Source: Isoptericola cucumis (GTDB lineage: Bacteria > Actinomycetota > Actinomycetes > Actinomycetales > Cellulomonadaceae). Taken from it: a stretch of 64,000 bases of DNA. The position numbers were made by a program, and so were the translations under genes. Shown one piece after another: positions 45,527 to 53,003 of the stretch (position 1 is the first letter of the stretch; the number at the start of each line of letters is the position of its first letter). The stretch lies in contig NZ_BMDG01000004.1 in the NCBI RefSeq assembly GCF_014635665.1, positions 248,001 to 312,000 on the forward strand. The letters run 5' to 3'. A model generated the notes under the pieces. The model did no database searches. It was not told where the DNA came from and was given only the letters and a program-made list of their open reading frames with translations.

Positions 45527-46029
45527 GCGGCGTGCCTTCCGTCGGGGTCGGGGGTGGGTGGTGCGAGCCGTTCGACGGCGTCGAGCCAGCGCTCCACCTG
45601 GGCGCGGGTGGCCTCGCCCCGGGACGTCATCGTGGCCACCACGTCGGGTCCGAGGAGCCGCTCGGCGGCGGCGCGGTCGCCGGGGCCGTCGGCGCCCAGG
45701 TCGACGCCGTGCTCGGCGAGCCGGGCCGCCGCGAGCGCCACGATCCTGGCGCGCATCCGGTTCCCGACGGCGCCGTTGCGGGTGAACGTGGCCCAGCCCA
45801 GCTCGCTCACGTCGTTGCGGGCTCCCGCCCGCCGGGCCTCCGGCACGGGCGGCCAGCCGGCGTCCTCGCCTTCTTCGAGGGTGCGCCACACGTACACCAC
45901 GGCGGCGACGACCACGACGAGCAGCGCGGCGTGCACGGCGTCGAGCACACCGAGGCCGGCGAGGAGGCCTCCGGCCGCGAGCGCCGGCAGGGTCGTGAGG
46001 AGCAGGGTGCGTGCGCGGAGGGCGGTCAT
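45523..46029 (-). CDS. Small two-helix membrane protein of the MoxR operon
   Basis: The 168-residue protein has two membrane helices (LLLTTLPALAAGGLLAGLGV and AALLVVVVAAVVYVW) and then a soluble helical domain with RNDVSELGWATFTRNGAVG. Proteins of this kind lie between DUF4129 and moxR in many Actinobacteria, but the function is unknown. Both ends are coupled by ATGA to the neighbours. Confidence 0.8.
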   Translation of the reverse strand: MTALRARTLLLTTLPALAAGGLLAGLGVLDAVHAALLVVVVAAVVYVWRTLEEGEDAGWPPVPEARRAGARNDVSELGWATFTRNGAVGNRMRARIVALAAARLAEHGVDLGADGPGDRAAAERLLGPDVVATMTSRGEATRAQVERWLDAVERLAPPTPDPDGRHAA

Positions 46030-46781
46030 CGTCCGTCCTCGTCCCTCGGTGGCGGTCCCGCGGTCGGCGAGGTCGGCGCGGGTCCGTCGTCCAGGGAGCG
46101 TGCGACGTCGTGCAGGGCGTGGCGCGCCCGGTCGACCTGGGCGGGTGCGACGGGCCGGCGGGTGAAGCGGGCCTCGGCGTACAGGGCGCGCAGCTCGGCG
46201 ACGCTGGCCGGGGGCGCGGGGGTGGCGGCGAGCAGGCGGCCGGTGAACTCGGTGGGCGTCTCGGCGGGGTCGCGGGTGGTGCCGTGGTCGGCGGCGGCGT
46301 CCTCGAGGGCCACCCAGGCGGCGACGACGGCGTCGTGCGGGGTGGCGGCGTCGTCGACGTGCCGCAGCGCGCGCTGCACGGCGTCCTGCAGGTCGGCGAG
46401 CGGGATGGCGGGGGCGTCCCCGGCGGCGACGGCGTCGCCGCCGGGCAGGTCGTCGGTCTCCTCCTCGGCGGGCGCGGCGAGAGCGGTCATGACGCGGCGG
46501 GCGAGCAGGACGAGGAGGGCGAGGATCAGCAGGGCGCCGGCGACGGCGAGGACGACGGCGACGACGGTGAGGGCGTCCGGCGTGCTCTGGGCCTCCGGCG
46601 CGCCGGTGGGCGCGGGTGCCGGTGGCGGGGTGGTGGCCTCGGCCTCCCCGGTGGGGAAGAGGCGGTCGGGCAGGGCGAACCGCCACGGTGTGGCGGTGGC
46701 GGCGCCGGCCAGCACGGTGGCGGCGAGGGCGCCGACGAGCAGCGCGCGTGCCGCGGGGGACGTCGGTGACCGCGCTGCCAT
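46026..46781 (-). CDS. DUF4129 domain-containing membrane protein
   Basis: The 251-residue protein has an N-terminal signal-like helix, a second helix at about residues 72-95 (LTVVAVVLAVAGALLILALL) and a C-terminal DUF4129 domain with TPTEFTGRLLAATP and LRALYAEARFTRRPV. It is the first gene of the five-gene operon (DUF4129, small membrane protein, moxR, DUF58, membrane protein). The DUF4129 tail resembles the C-terminus of transglutaminase-type partners of MoxR systems; no transglutaminase is encoded here. Confidence 0.88.
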   Translation of the reverse strand: MAARSPTSPAARALLVGALAATVLAGAATATPWRFALPDRLFPTGEAEATTPPPAPAPTGAPEAQSTPDALTVVAVVLAVAGALLILALLVLLARRVMTALAAPAEEETDDLPGGDAVAAGDAPAIPLADLQDAVQRALRHVDDAATPHDAVVAAWVALEDAAADHGTTRDPAETPTEFTGRLLAATPAPPASVAELRALYAEARFTRRPVAPAQVDRARHALHDVARSLDDGPAPTSPTAGPPPRDEDGR

Positions 46782-46788
46782 GCCCCCG

Positions 46789-46794
46789 ACGCTA
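46789..46794 (-). promoter_or_regulatory. -10 hexamer TAGCGT of the MoxR operon (leaderless)
   Basis: TAGCGT is 7 nt before ATG 46781 and overlaps the stop codon of the upstream DUF3866 gene. Confidence 0.55.
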
Positions 46795-48120
46795 CCGGGC
46801 GCCGGTGCCGGGCGGGAGGCCTGCGGCGGCGTGCACCCCGGCGACGGCGGCGGCGACGAAGGCGGCGGGGTCGGCGTCGAGGCCGCGCCCCATGGTGGAC
46901 AGGCGGGCGGGGGAGCCGCGCAGGGCGTCCAGGAGGGCGCCGTCGGCGGGGACGTCGACCAGCCGGTGGGCGGCGGGCGCGGTGGCGAGCGTGGCGGCCT
47001 GCGCGCGGAGCCGGGTGGTGAGGTCGGGGCCCCAGGCGTCCAGGGACTCGACCTGCGGCGTGGGGTCGGGCACGACGACGTCGGCGGCCGCGAGCGCCAC
47101 CCGGCCGTAGGCGGTGAGGCTGTGGTGGGAGACGCCGAGGTGCCGGTCCCGGGCGTCGGCGCCCGAGACGCGCAGGGAGGCGACGGGTCGTCCGCCGAGG
47201 GTGGCGGCCGCGTTGAGGACCTCGCCGGCGGCGACGCCGGAGAAGCCCCACCGGGTGCCGGTGCCGAGGTTGCCCGGCCCCTGGGTGACGACGACGAGGT
47301 CGACGCCCGCGACGTGGCGGGCGGCCAGCAGCCCCGTGTGCACGGTGACGGCCTCGAGGTCGCCGCCGAAGGCCTGCCCGACGGTGATGCAGGTGGCGAG
47401 CCAGCCGGCGTCGCGCAGGGTGGCGACGGTGCGGGAGAAGGCGGCGGGCAGCGCGCCGCCGTCGGTCATGACGTACGCGACGGCCGGCGGGCGTCGGCCG
47501 GCGAGGGCGGCGGCGTGCCGGGCGCCGGCGACGATCGCGGGCAGCGCGGAGTGCAGGTCGGCGACGACGACGGGCATCCCTTCGAGGTCGTCGGCGTACC
47601 GCAGGGCGTCGTGGTGCGGGGACTCCTGCTCGTCGACGCCGAGCACCATGGCCTGCAGGGGCGTGTAGCGGGCCTTGACCAGGTGTCCGGGTCCGGGAGC
47701 GGGGTCGGCGGGCAGGGGGGTCCCGGGCGGGCCGGCGGGGCCGACGACGAGCCCGTAGCCGCCGGTGCCGAGGCCCCGGGCCAGGGCGGAGACGTTGAGC
47801 AGGAGCCGGTCGCCGACGTCGGGGTCGCCGACGAGCGTGGTGTACGCCAGGCCCCGCACCTGTGTCACCTCGGGTCGGTCCGTGGCGGCGTCGGCGTTCG
47901 GGAGGGCGGCGTCGAGGCTCACGGTCACCTCGCGGGCGCCGGACCAGGCGCGTCCCCGGGCGGCGACGGTCCCCGCGCGCCACGTGACGTGGCTGGTCGG
48001 GTGCTCGGCCGGGGAGGTGGCCGGGGAGGTGGCCGGTGCCGTCCCGGGTTCGGTCGTCGGTGCGGTGCGAGATCGGTCGTCCGGCGGGACGTGGTGTGCG
48101 CTGTTCGGCCCTGTCGTCAC
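46792..48120 (-). CDS. DUF3866 family protein
   Basis: The 442-residue protein starts with a Thr/Pro/Ser-rich tail of about 40 residues. The rest shows RGLAYTTLVGDPDVGDRLLL, HLVKARYTPLQAMVLGVDEQ, AYVMTDGGALPAAFSRTV and VVTQGPGNLGTGTRWGFSG, the conserved blocks of actinobacterial DUF3866. The family is uncharacterised; the GGALP and GPGNLG loops look like nucleotide- or phosphate-binding turns, but this is a guess. It is divergent from pafB, with 34 bp between the two starts. Confidence 0.85.
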   Translation of the reverse strand: MTTGPNSAHHVPPDDRSRTAPTTEPGTAPATSPATSPAEHPTSHVTWRAGTVAARGRAWSGAREVTVSLDAALPNADAATDRPEVTQVRGLAYTTLVGDPDVGDRLLLNVSALARGLGTGGYGLVVGPAGPPGTPLPADPAPGPGHLVKARYTPLQAMVLGVDEQESPHHDALRYADDLEGMPVVVADLHSALPAIVAGARHAAALAGRRPPAVAYVMTDGGALPAAFSRTVATLRDAGWLATCITVGQAFGGDLEAVTVHTGLLAARHVAGVDLVVVTQGPGNLGTGTRWGFSGVAAGEVLNAAATLGGRPVASLRVSGADARDRHLGVSHHSLTAYGRVALAAADVVVPDPTPQVESLDAWGPDLTTRLRAQAATLATAPAAHRLVDVPADGALLDALRGSPARLSTMGRGLDADPAAFVAAAVAGVHAAAGLPPGTGAR

Positions 48121-48127
48121 CCGCCCG

Positions 48128-48133
48128 AGGCTA
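48128..48133 (-). promoter_or_regulatory. -10 hexamer TAGCCT of the DUF3866 gene (leaderless)
   Basis: TAGCCT ends 7 nt before GTG 48120 and lies back to back with the pafB -10 only 8 bp away. Confidence 0.55.
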
Positions 48134-48141
48134 CCGGCCGC

Positions 48142-48147
48142 TAGCGT
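48142..48147 (+). promoter_or_regulatory. -10 hexamer TAGCGT of pafB (leaderless)
   Basis: TAGCGT ends 7 nt before ATG 48155. Its -35 region would overlap the opposite promoter. Confidence 0.55.
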
Positions 48148-48154
48148 GGACCCG

Positions 48155-49213
48155 ATGCCTGCGAACCCCGACGGCCCTGATGCCGGCCGCCTGGCGCCCG
48201 CGCGCGGGACCCCGCCTGCCGAACGCCTCCTGAACCTGGTCATCGCCCTCGTGAACACGAGCGCCGCGATGACCAAGCAACAGGTGCGCGCCGGCGTGGC
48301 CGGGTACGGCGACGCGCCGTCCACGGAGGCGTTCGAGCGGATGTTCGAGCGCGACAAGGACACGTTGCGCGCGCTCGGCATCCCGATCGTCACCGTGGAC
48401 GCGGGCGGGCACAGCGACGACGTCGGGTACCGCATCGACAACGACGCGTACGCGCTGGGGCCGGTGGACCTGACGCCGGCGGAGCTGGGCGTGGTGGCGC
48501 TGGCCGCGCAGCTGTGGTCGGACAAGACGCTGCGCACCGACATGTCGCGCGCGATGACGAAGCTGCGGGCGGCGGGGGCGGGGGAGGCCGCCTCGGACGC
48601 GGTGGCCGGGCTCGCCCCGCGCGTGCGCGCCGCGGGCGACGCGTACGTGCCGCTGCTGGAGGCGATCTCGGAGCGGCGCGATGTGTCGTTCCGGTACCGG
48701 GCGGCGAGCACCGGGCAGGAGCTGACGCGGCACGTCGAGCCGTGGCGCATCGCGGCGCGCGGCAGCGGCTGGTACCTCGTGGGCTTCGACCGCGGCCGGG
48801 GTGCGCCGCGGGTGTTCCGCATGTCGCGCATCGCCGGCCGGGTCAAGGTGGGGTCCCGTCCGGGGGCGTTCGACGTCCCCGCCGAGGTGGACGTGGACGC
48901 CATGCTCGGCGCACGGGTGGGCGCGGTGCGTCGGGCGCGGCTCGCCGTCGTGCCCGAGCGGGCGCAGGCGCTGCGGGCGCGCGCGACCCCCGCCGACGGG
49001 GCGGGCCCGCGCTCCGACGGCCGCGACCTGCTCGACGTCGAGTACCGCAGCCTGTCCGCGTTCGCGGACGAGGTCGCCGCCTACGGTCAGGCGGTCGTGG
49101 TCGTGGAGCCGGACGACCTGCGCGCGGACGTCGTGCGGCGGTTGACGGCGGCATCCGGCCTCGACGCCACGGCGGGCGCGGGGCCCCGCGAGGAGGAGGA
49201 GCACCGTGGCTGA
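48155..49213 (+). CDS. pafB: PafB, WYL-domain transcriptional regulator
   Basis: The 352-residue protein has an N-terminal winged helix (ERLLNLVIALVNTSAAMTKQQV), a WYL domain with the RHVEPWRIAARGSGWYLVGFD core and a C-terminal extension. PafB and PafC act together as the activator of the LexA-independent DNA damage response in mycobacteria. Its stop overlaps pafC by 8 bp, and GAGGAGGAG near its end serves pafC. The proteasome genes that often precede it are not in the window. Confidence 0.94.
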   Translation: MPANPDGPDAGRLAPARGTPPAERLLNLVIALVNTSAAMTKQQVRAGVAGYGDAPSTEAFERMFERDKDTLRALGIPIVTVDAGGHSDDVGYRIDNDAYALGPVDLTPAELGVVALAAQLWSDKTLRTDMSRAMTKLRAAGAGEAASDAVAGLAPRVRAAGDAYVPLLEAISERRDVSFRYRAASTGQELTRHVEPWRIAARGSGWYLVGFDRGRGAPRVFRMSRIAGRVKVGSRPGAFDVPAEVDVDAMLGARVGAVRRARLAVVPERAQALRARATPADGAGPRSDGRDLLDVEYRSLSAFADEVAAYGQAVVVVEPDDLRADVVRRLTAASGLDATAGAGPREEEEHRG

Positions 49214-50201
49214 GCGCGCGGACGACCGCCTGGTACGGCTGCTGGGGCTCGTCGCCTTCCTCGACGACGCGGGTCCGGTGCGCGTGGAGGAGCTGGCGCA
49301 ACGCTTCGGCGTCACCCCGCAGCAGGTGCGCGAGGACGTGGACGCGCTGTGGGTCTCCGGCACGCCGGGCTACATGCCCGACGACCTCATCGACTTCGAC
49401 GCGTACTCCCTCGAGGGCGGCCTGGTCGCGCTCACGCAGGCGCGCGGCATGACCCGGCCCCTGCGCCTGGGCACCCGCGAGGCGGTGGCGCTGGTCGCCG
49501 CGCTGCGCGCCATGCACGCGTCGCCGGCCGTGCAGGCCGACCCCGGCCGGGCGAGCGTCGTGGCCTCCGCGCTGGACAAGCTCGCCGCGGCGACCGGGGA
49601 GGCCGCGAGCGCCGTGGACGTGCGCCTGGCCGGTGACGGGGACCCGCAGGTCGTGGCGGCGGTGACGTCGGCCCTGGGCGAGCAGCGGCGGCTGCACCTG
49701 CGGTACGTCAATGCCGCGGACGTCGCGAGCGAGCGCGACGTGGACCCGCTGCGGCTGGTCACCCAGGACGGCTCGATGTACCTGGTCGCGTGGTGCCTGC
49801 GGGCCGAGGGGCGGCGCACCTTCCGGGTGGACCGGATCCTCGCCGCGCAGGTGCTGGACACCCCGGCGGCGGAGCACGACGTGCGCGACCCGGACGCCGA
49901 CGTGTGGGCGTCCGTGGCGCACGAGGCGGCGCCGGTGGCGACGCTGGTGCTGGCGTCGGCAGGCCGGTGGGTGGCGGAGGAGGTCCCGGCGGAGTCGGTG
50001 CGGGACCTGCCGGACGGGTCGGTCGAGGTGCGGCTGCGGGTGACCAACCCGGCATGGCTGCGCCGGCTGCTGCTCGCGAACGCGCCGGACGTGCTGTCCG
50101 TGTCGCCGCCGGAGGTCGCGCGCGACGCCGCGTCCGCGGCGCGGGACGCCCTCGCGGCGTACGGCCCCGCGCCGGGCGGTACGCCCGCCGGACGGGCCTA
50201 G
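49206..50201 (+). CDS. pafC: PafC, WYL-domain transcriptional regulator
   Basis: The 331-residue protein starts at GTG 49206 with a winged helix (RLVRLLGLVAFLDDAGPVRVEELAQ), followed by a WYL domain (DPLRLVTQDGSMYLVAWCLRAEG) and a C-terminal WCX-like domain. It forms the damage-responsive pair with PafB. The stop codon TAG at 50199-50201 is also the first half of the -10 hexamer of the next gene. Confidence 0.94.
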   Translation: MAERADDRLVRLLGLVAFLDDAGPVRVEELAQRFGVTPQQVREDVDALWVSGTPGYMPDDLIDFDAYSLEGGLVALTQARGMTRPLRLGTREAVALVAALRAMHASPAVQADPGRASVVASALDKLAAATGEAASAVDVRLAGDGDPQVVAAVTSALGEQRRLHLRYVNAADVASERDVDPLRLVTQDGSMYLVAWCLRAEGRRTFRVDRILAAQVLDTPAAEHDVRDPDADVWASVAHEAAPVATLVLASAGRWVAEEVPAESVRDLPDGSVEVRLRVTNPAWLRRLLLANAPDVLSVSPPEVARDAASAARDALAAYGPAPGGTPAGRA

Positions 50202-50204
50202 GCT
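50199..50204 (+). promoter_or_regulatory. -10 hexamer TAGGCT of the gene between pafC and tatA (leaderless)
   Basis: TAGGCT ends 7 nt before ATG 50212, and its TAG is the pafC stop codon. Confidence 0.55.
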
Positions 50205-50211
50205 GGCGCCC

Positions 50212-50628
50212 ATGTGGTGGTGGGTGTGGGTGCTGCTGGTCCTGGGCGCGCTGGCGGCGGTCGCCGCGCTGGCGTGGATGCTGTGTCGTGCGGGCGTGCG
50301 CACCCTGCGCGAGGCCGGGCGGGCGAGCGAGACGTTCTCCGTGGTCGGGGAGCGCGCCGCCGCGGCGGCGCAGGGGGCGACGCCCCCGGACACCTCGCCC
50401 ACGATCTTCGACGACCCCGTCGACCTGTCCGCACGGGTCGCCGACGTGCGCCGCCGCCGCGCGGAGCGCCGCGGGAGGCGACGGGCCCGGTCCGAGCGGA
50501 CGTGGCAGGAGTGGGCGACCGGCCCGTCGGCCGGAGAGTCCTGGTTGCGGCGACGAGAGGTCTCGAAGGAGTCACGACGCGCTCCGCAGGCGCCCGGGGG
50601 TGGCGGGGACCACACCCGCCTGCCCTAG
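50212..50628 (+). CDS. Small membrane protein between pafC and tatA (unknown)
   Basis: The 138-residue protein has one N-terminal membrane helix (MWWWVWVLLVLGALAAVAAL) and a charged cytoplasmic part rich in Arg ([18 protein letters not shown]). The segment SPTIFDDPVDLSARVADVR looks conserved in kind. Its position between pafC and tatA suggests an envelope role. I cannot name a family. Confidence 0.75.
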   Translation: MWWWVWVLLVLGALAAVAALAWMLCRAGVRTLREAGRASETFSVVGERAAAAAQGATPPDTSPTIFDDPVDLSARVADVRRRRAERRGRRRARSERTWQEWATGPSAGESWLRRREVSKESRRAPQAPGGGGDHTRLP

Positions 50629-50631
50629 ACT
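50626..50631 (+). promoter_or_regulatory. -10 hexamer TAGACT of tatA
   Basis: TAGACT overlaps the TAG stop of the upstream gene. Its transcript would start near 50638 and carry a leader of about 56 nt. Confidence 0.5.
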
Positions 50632-50646
50632 GTTCGGGACAGTGCC

Positions 50647-50663
50647 GCTCGTGCCCCACGAGC
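50647..50663 (+). promoter_or_regulatory. Hairpin in the tatA 5' leader
   Basis: GCTCGTG and CACGAGC form a 7-bp stem with a CCC loop. It is followed by two near-repeats (CGAGCGAGCACA, CGAGCGAACACG) before the GGGAG ribosome site. Confidence 0.4.
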
Positions 50664-50694
50664 GAGCACACGAGCGAACACGGGAGCGGTCTTC

Positions 50695-51066
50695 GTGAAC
50701 ATTCTCCGTCACCCCGCGGTGATCATCGTCCTGATCCTGCTGGTCGTCCTCCTCTTCGGCTCCAGGCGGCTCCCGGACCTCGCGCGCAGCGTCGGGCAGT
50801 CGCTCAAGATCTTCAAGAAGGAGGTCAAGGAGCTGAAGGACGACGGCACCGAGGCTGGCAAGGACGGCAAGGGCGCCGACGGCGAGCAGCCCGCGGACGA
50901 CGCGGACGGCACCTCGACGCCGGCCTCGTCCTCGTCCACCTCGTCGACACCGGCGTCGACACCGGCGAGCACGCCCAGCGCCACCACGGCGTCCGCGCCG
51001 TCACCGGACGGTGCCGCGTCGCAGCAGGTCCCGGGTCTGACCGACCCGACGCAGCCGCGAGCGTAG
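50695..51066 (+). CDS. tatA: Sec-independent protein translocase subunit TatA
   Basis: The 123-residue protein has the short N-terminal membrane helix ([15 protein letters not shown]), the [20 protein letters not shown] hinge and amphipathic helix of TatA, and a long acidic Ser/Thr-rich tail. GTG 50695 has GGGAG at proper distance. It forms the expanding pore of the Tat system, which exports folded proteins, and lies 3 bp ahead of tatC. Confidence 0.96.
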   Translation: MNILRHPAVIIVLILLVVLLFGSRRLPDLARSVGQSLKIFKKEVKELKDDGTEAGKDGKGADGEQPADDADGTSTPASSSSTSSTPASTPASTPSATTASAPSPDGAASQQVPGLTDPTQPRA

Positions 51067-51069
51067 GCG

Positions 51070-51840
51070 GTGTCGCGCACCACCCGCGACGCCGAGGGGC
51101 GGATGCCCCTGCGTGAGCACCTGCTGGAGATCCGCAAGCGGGTCTTCCTCGCCGCGATCGGCGTGCTGCTCGGCGCCATCCTCGGCTGGATCCTGTACGA
51201 CCCGCTGTTCCGGGTGCTGGTCGATCCCCTGCAGGACGTCGCCGAGCACCGGGACGCGCTCATCGGGCTGAACTTCGACGGCGTCGCCACCGCGATCGAC
51301 ATGCGCGTCAAGGTGTCGCTGTTCCTCGGCGTCCTCGTGTCGAGCCCGTGGTGGCTGTACCAGCTCTTCGCGTTCATCAACCCTGGTCTCACGGGCAAGG
51401 AACGACGGTACGCGTACGGGTTCCTCGCCGCGGCCGTGCCGCTGTTCCTCGCCGGCGCCGGCCTGGCGTGGTACCTGCTGCCGCGTGCCGTGGCGCTGCT
51501 CAACGAGTTCGTCCCCGAGGGTGGCTCGAACCTCATCGGCGCGCAGGTCTACCTCAGCTTCGTCATGCGGCTCATCCTGGCGTTCGGGCTGGCCTTCCTG
51601 GTGCCCGTCGTCATGGTCGCGCTGAACTTCATGGGCACGGTCCGGGCCGCCCAGTGGCTCGCCGGGTGGCGGTGGGCCGTCCTGGTGTCGTTCCTGTTCG
51701 CCGCGATGATGACGCCGACGCCGGACCTGCTCACGATGTTCTCGGTCGCGCTGCCCATCTGCGGCCTGTACTTCGTCGCGTACGGCGTGTGCGTGCTGCA
51801 CGACCGGCGGGTCGACCGGAAGCGCGTGGCCGTCACGTGA
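51070..51840 (+). CDS. tatC: Sec-independent protein translocase subunit TatC
   Basis: The 256-residue protein has six membrane helices and the signature MPLREHLLEIRKRV that contacts the twin-arginine signal. ALPICGLYFVAYGVCVLHDRR closes the last helix. Start GTG 51070 follows the tatA stop by 3 bp. TatB is not in the window, and many Actinobacteria encode it elsewhere. Confidence 0.97.
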   Translation: MSRTTRDAEGRMPLREHLLEIRKRVFLAAIGVLLGAILGWILYDPLFRVLVDPLQDVAEHRDALIGLNFDGVATAIDMRVKVSLFLGVLVSSPWWLYQLFAFINPGLTGKERRYAYGFLAAAVPLFLAGAGLAWYLLPRAVALLNEFVPEGGSNLIGAQVYLSFVMRLILAFGLAFLVPVVMVALNFMGTVRAAQWLAGWRWAVLVSFLFAAMMTPTPDLLTMFSVALPICGLYFVAYGVCVLHDRRVDRKRVAVT

Positions 51841-51850
51841 CCGGTCCCGC

Positions 51851-52951
51851 ATGACGGGCGCGCCGCCTCCCGCGGCGCGCCCCCTCGGTGTGGTCGTGAA
51901 CCCCACGGCCGGCAAGGGGAGGGCCGTGCGCGCGGGCGCCGTCGTCGTCGACACGCTGCGCGAGGCCGGGCATCTCGTGCACGACCTGTCGGGGCGCACC
52001 GCGGACCTGGCCCTGACCCGCGCCCGCCGCGCCGTCGACGCCGGCGCGGTGCGCGCCCTCGTCGTGGTGGGCGGGGACGGCATGGTGCACCTGGGCGCGC
52101 AGGCGGTGGCGGGCACGGGCGTGCCGCTGGGTGTCGTCGCCGTCGGCACGGGCAACGACTTCGCGCCGACGCTCGGGCTGCCCGTGGGTGACGTGGGCGC
52201 GTCCTGTCGGGCGCTGCTGGCGGCCCTGGACGCCGGGGAGCGCGGCGTGCGCGCCGTGGACGCGGCCTTCGTGTCCGGCCCGGGCCTGGTCGCCGGGCCC
52301 GACGCGGTCGGCGGCCAGGGCCGCTGGGTGGCGGGCGCGGTGTCCGCCGGGCTGGACGCCACGGTCAACGCCCGCGCCAACGCGATGCGCCGGCCGCGCG
52401 GCAGCTCCCGCTACACGATCGCCGCGGTGCGGGAGGTCGTGGGCTACCGGCCCTGGTCGTACCGCTTGACGTTCGACGGCCTGCAGCCCACCGGGGCGCA
52501 CGAGCACCCGGGGGTGGGGACCGCCGCCGGGCTGCACCTGCGGTCCGACGGCGACGGCACCGCCACGTGGACGGGCCGGGCCGCGCTCGTGACGGCCGCG
52601 AACGGGCCCCGCATCGGCGGCGGCGTCCTGGTCGCCCCGCACGCACGGGTCGACGACGGCTACCTCGACGTGGTGATCGGCACCGACCTCAGCCGGCCCG
52701 CCGCGGCCGCCGTCTTCCCGTCGATGTTCGTCGGCGCCCACCTGCGCCACCGCAAGGTGCACCTGGTGCGGGCCCGCGCCGTGACCGTCGAGCCCGGCCC
52801 CGACGCCTGGGCCTCCGGGGAGCGGCCGATGCCGGTCGCGTTCGGCGACGGCGAGCGCCTGGGCGCGCTGCCGCTGCGGGTCGAGGCCCGCGCGGGCGCG
52901 CTGCACGCGCTCGTCCCGGCGGGCCCGGCGGCGCCGTCGAGAGCGGGCTGA
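51851..52951 (+). CDS. Diacylglycerol kinase-family (YegS/BmrU-like) lipid kinase
   Basis: The 366-residue protein has the DAGK catalytic fold: VVVNPTAGKGRAV, then VVVGGDGMVHLGAQAVAGTG, where the usual GGDGT reads GGDGM, and VGTGNDFAPTLGLP. NGPRIGGGVLVAPHARVDDG is in the C-terminal domain. Such enzymes phosphorylate diacylglycerol or related lipids for phospholipid turnover. It is 10 bp behind tatC and probably belongs to the same transcript. Confidence 0.92.
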   Translation: MTGAPPPAARPLGVVVNPTAGKGRAVRAGAVVVDTLREAGHLVHDLSGRTADLALTRARRAVDAGAVRALVVVGGDGMVHLGAQAVAGTGVPLGVVAVGTGNDFAPTLGLPVGDVGASCRALLAALDAGERGVRAVDAAFVSGPGLVAGPDAVGGQGRWVAGAVSAGLDATVNARANAMRRPRGSSRYTIAAVREVVGYRPWSYRLTFDGLQPTGAHEHPGVGTAAGLHLRSDGDGTATWTGRAALVTAANGPRIGGGVLVAPHARVDDGYLDVVIGTDLSRPAAAAVFPSMFVGAHLRHRKVHLVRARAVTVEPGPDAWASGERPMPVAFGDGERLGALPLRVEARAGALHALVPAGPAAPSRAG

Positions 52952-52991
52952 CCGGGCCGGACGCCGCGCGAGACGACGGCCGGGCGCGCCG

Positions 52992-52997
52992 TAGGCT
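52992..52997 (+). promoter_or_regulatory. -10 hexamer TAGGCT of helY (leaderless)
   Basis: TAGGCT ends 6 nt before ATG 53004. Confidence 0.55.
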
Positions 52998-53003
52998 GGC
53001 GAC

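Noticed and set aside
45532-48144. An 870-codon plus-strand frame across the MoxR operon
   Set aside because: It crosses gene borders and terminates nowhere near a regulatory signal; the minus-strand genes are coupled and motif-bearing.
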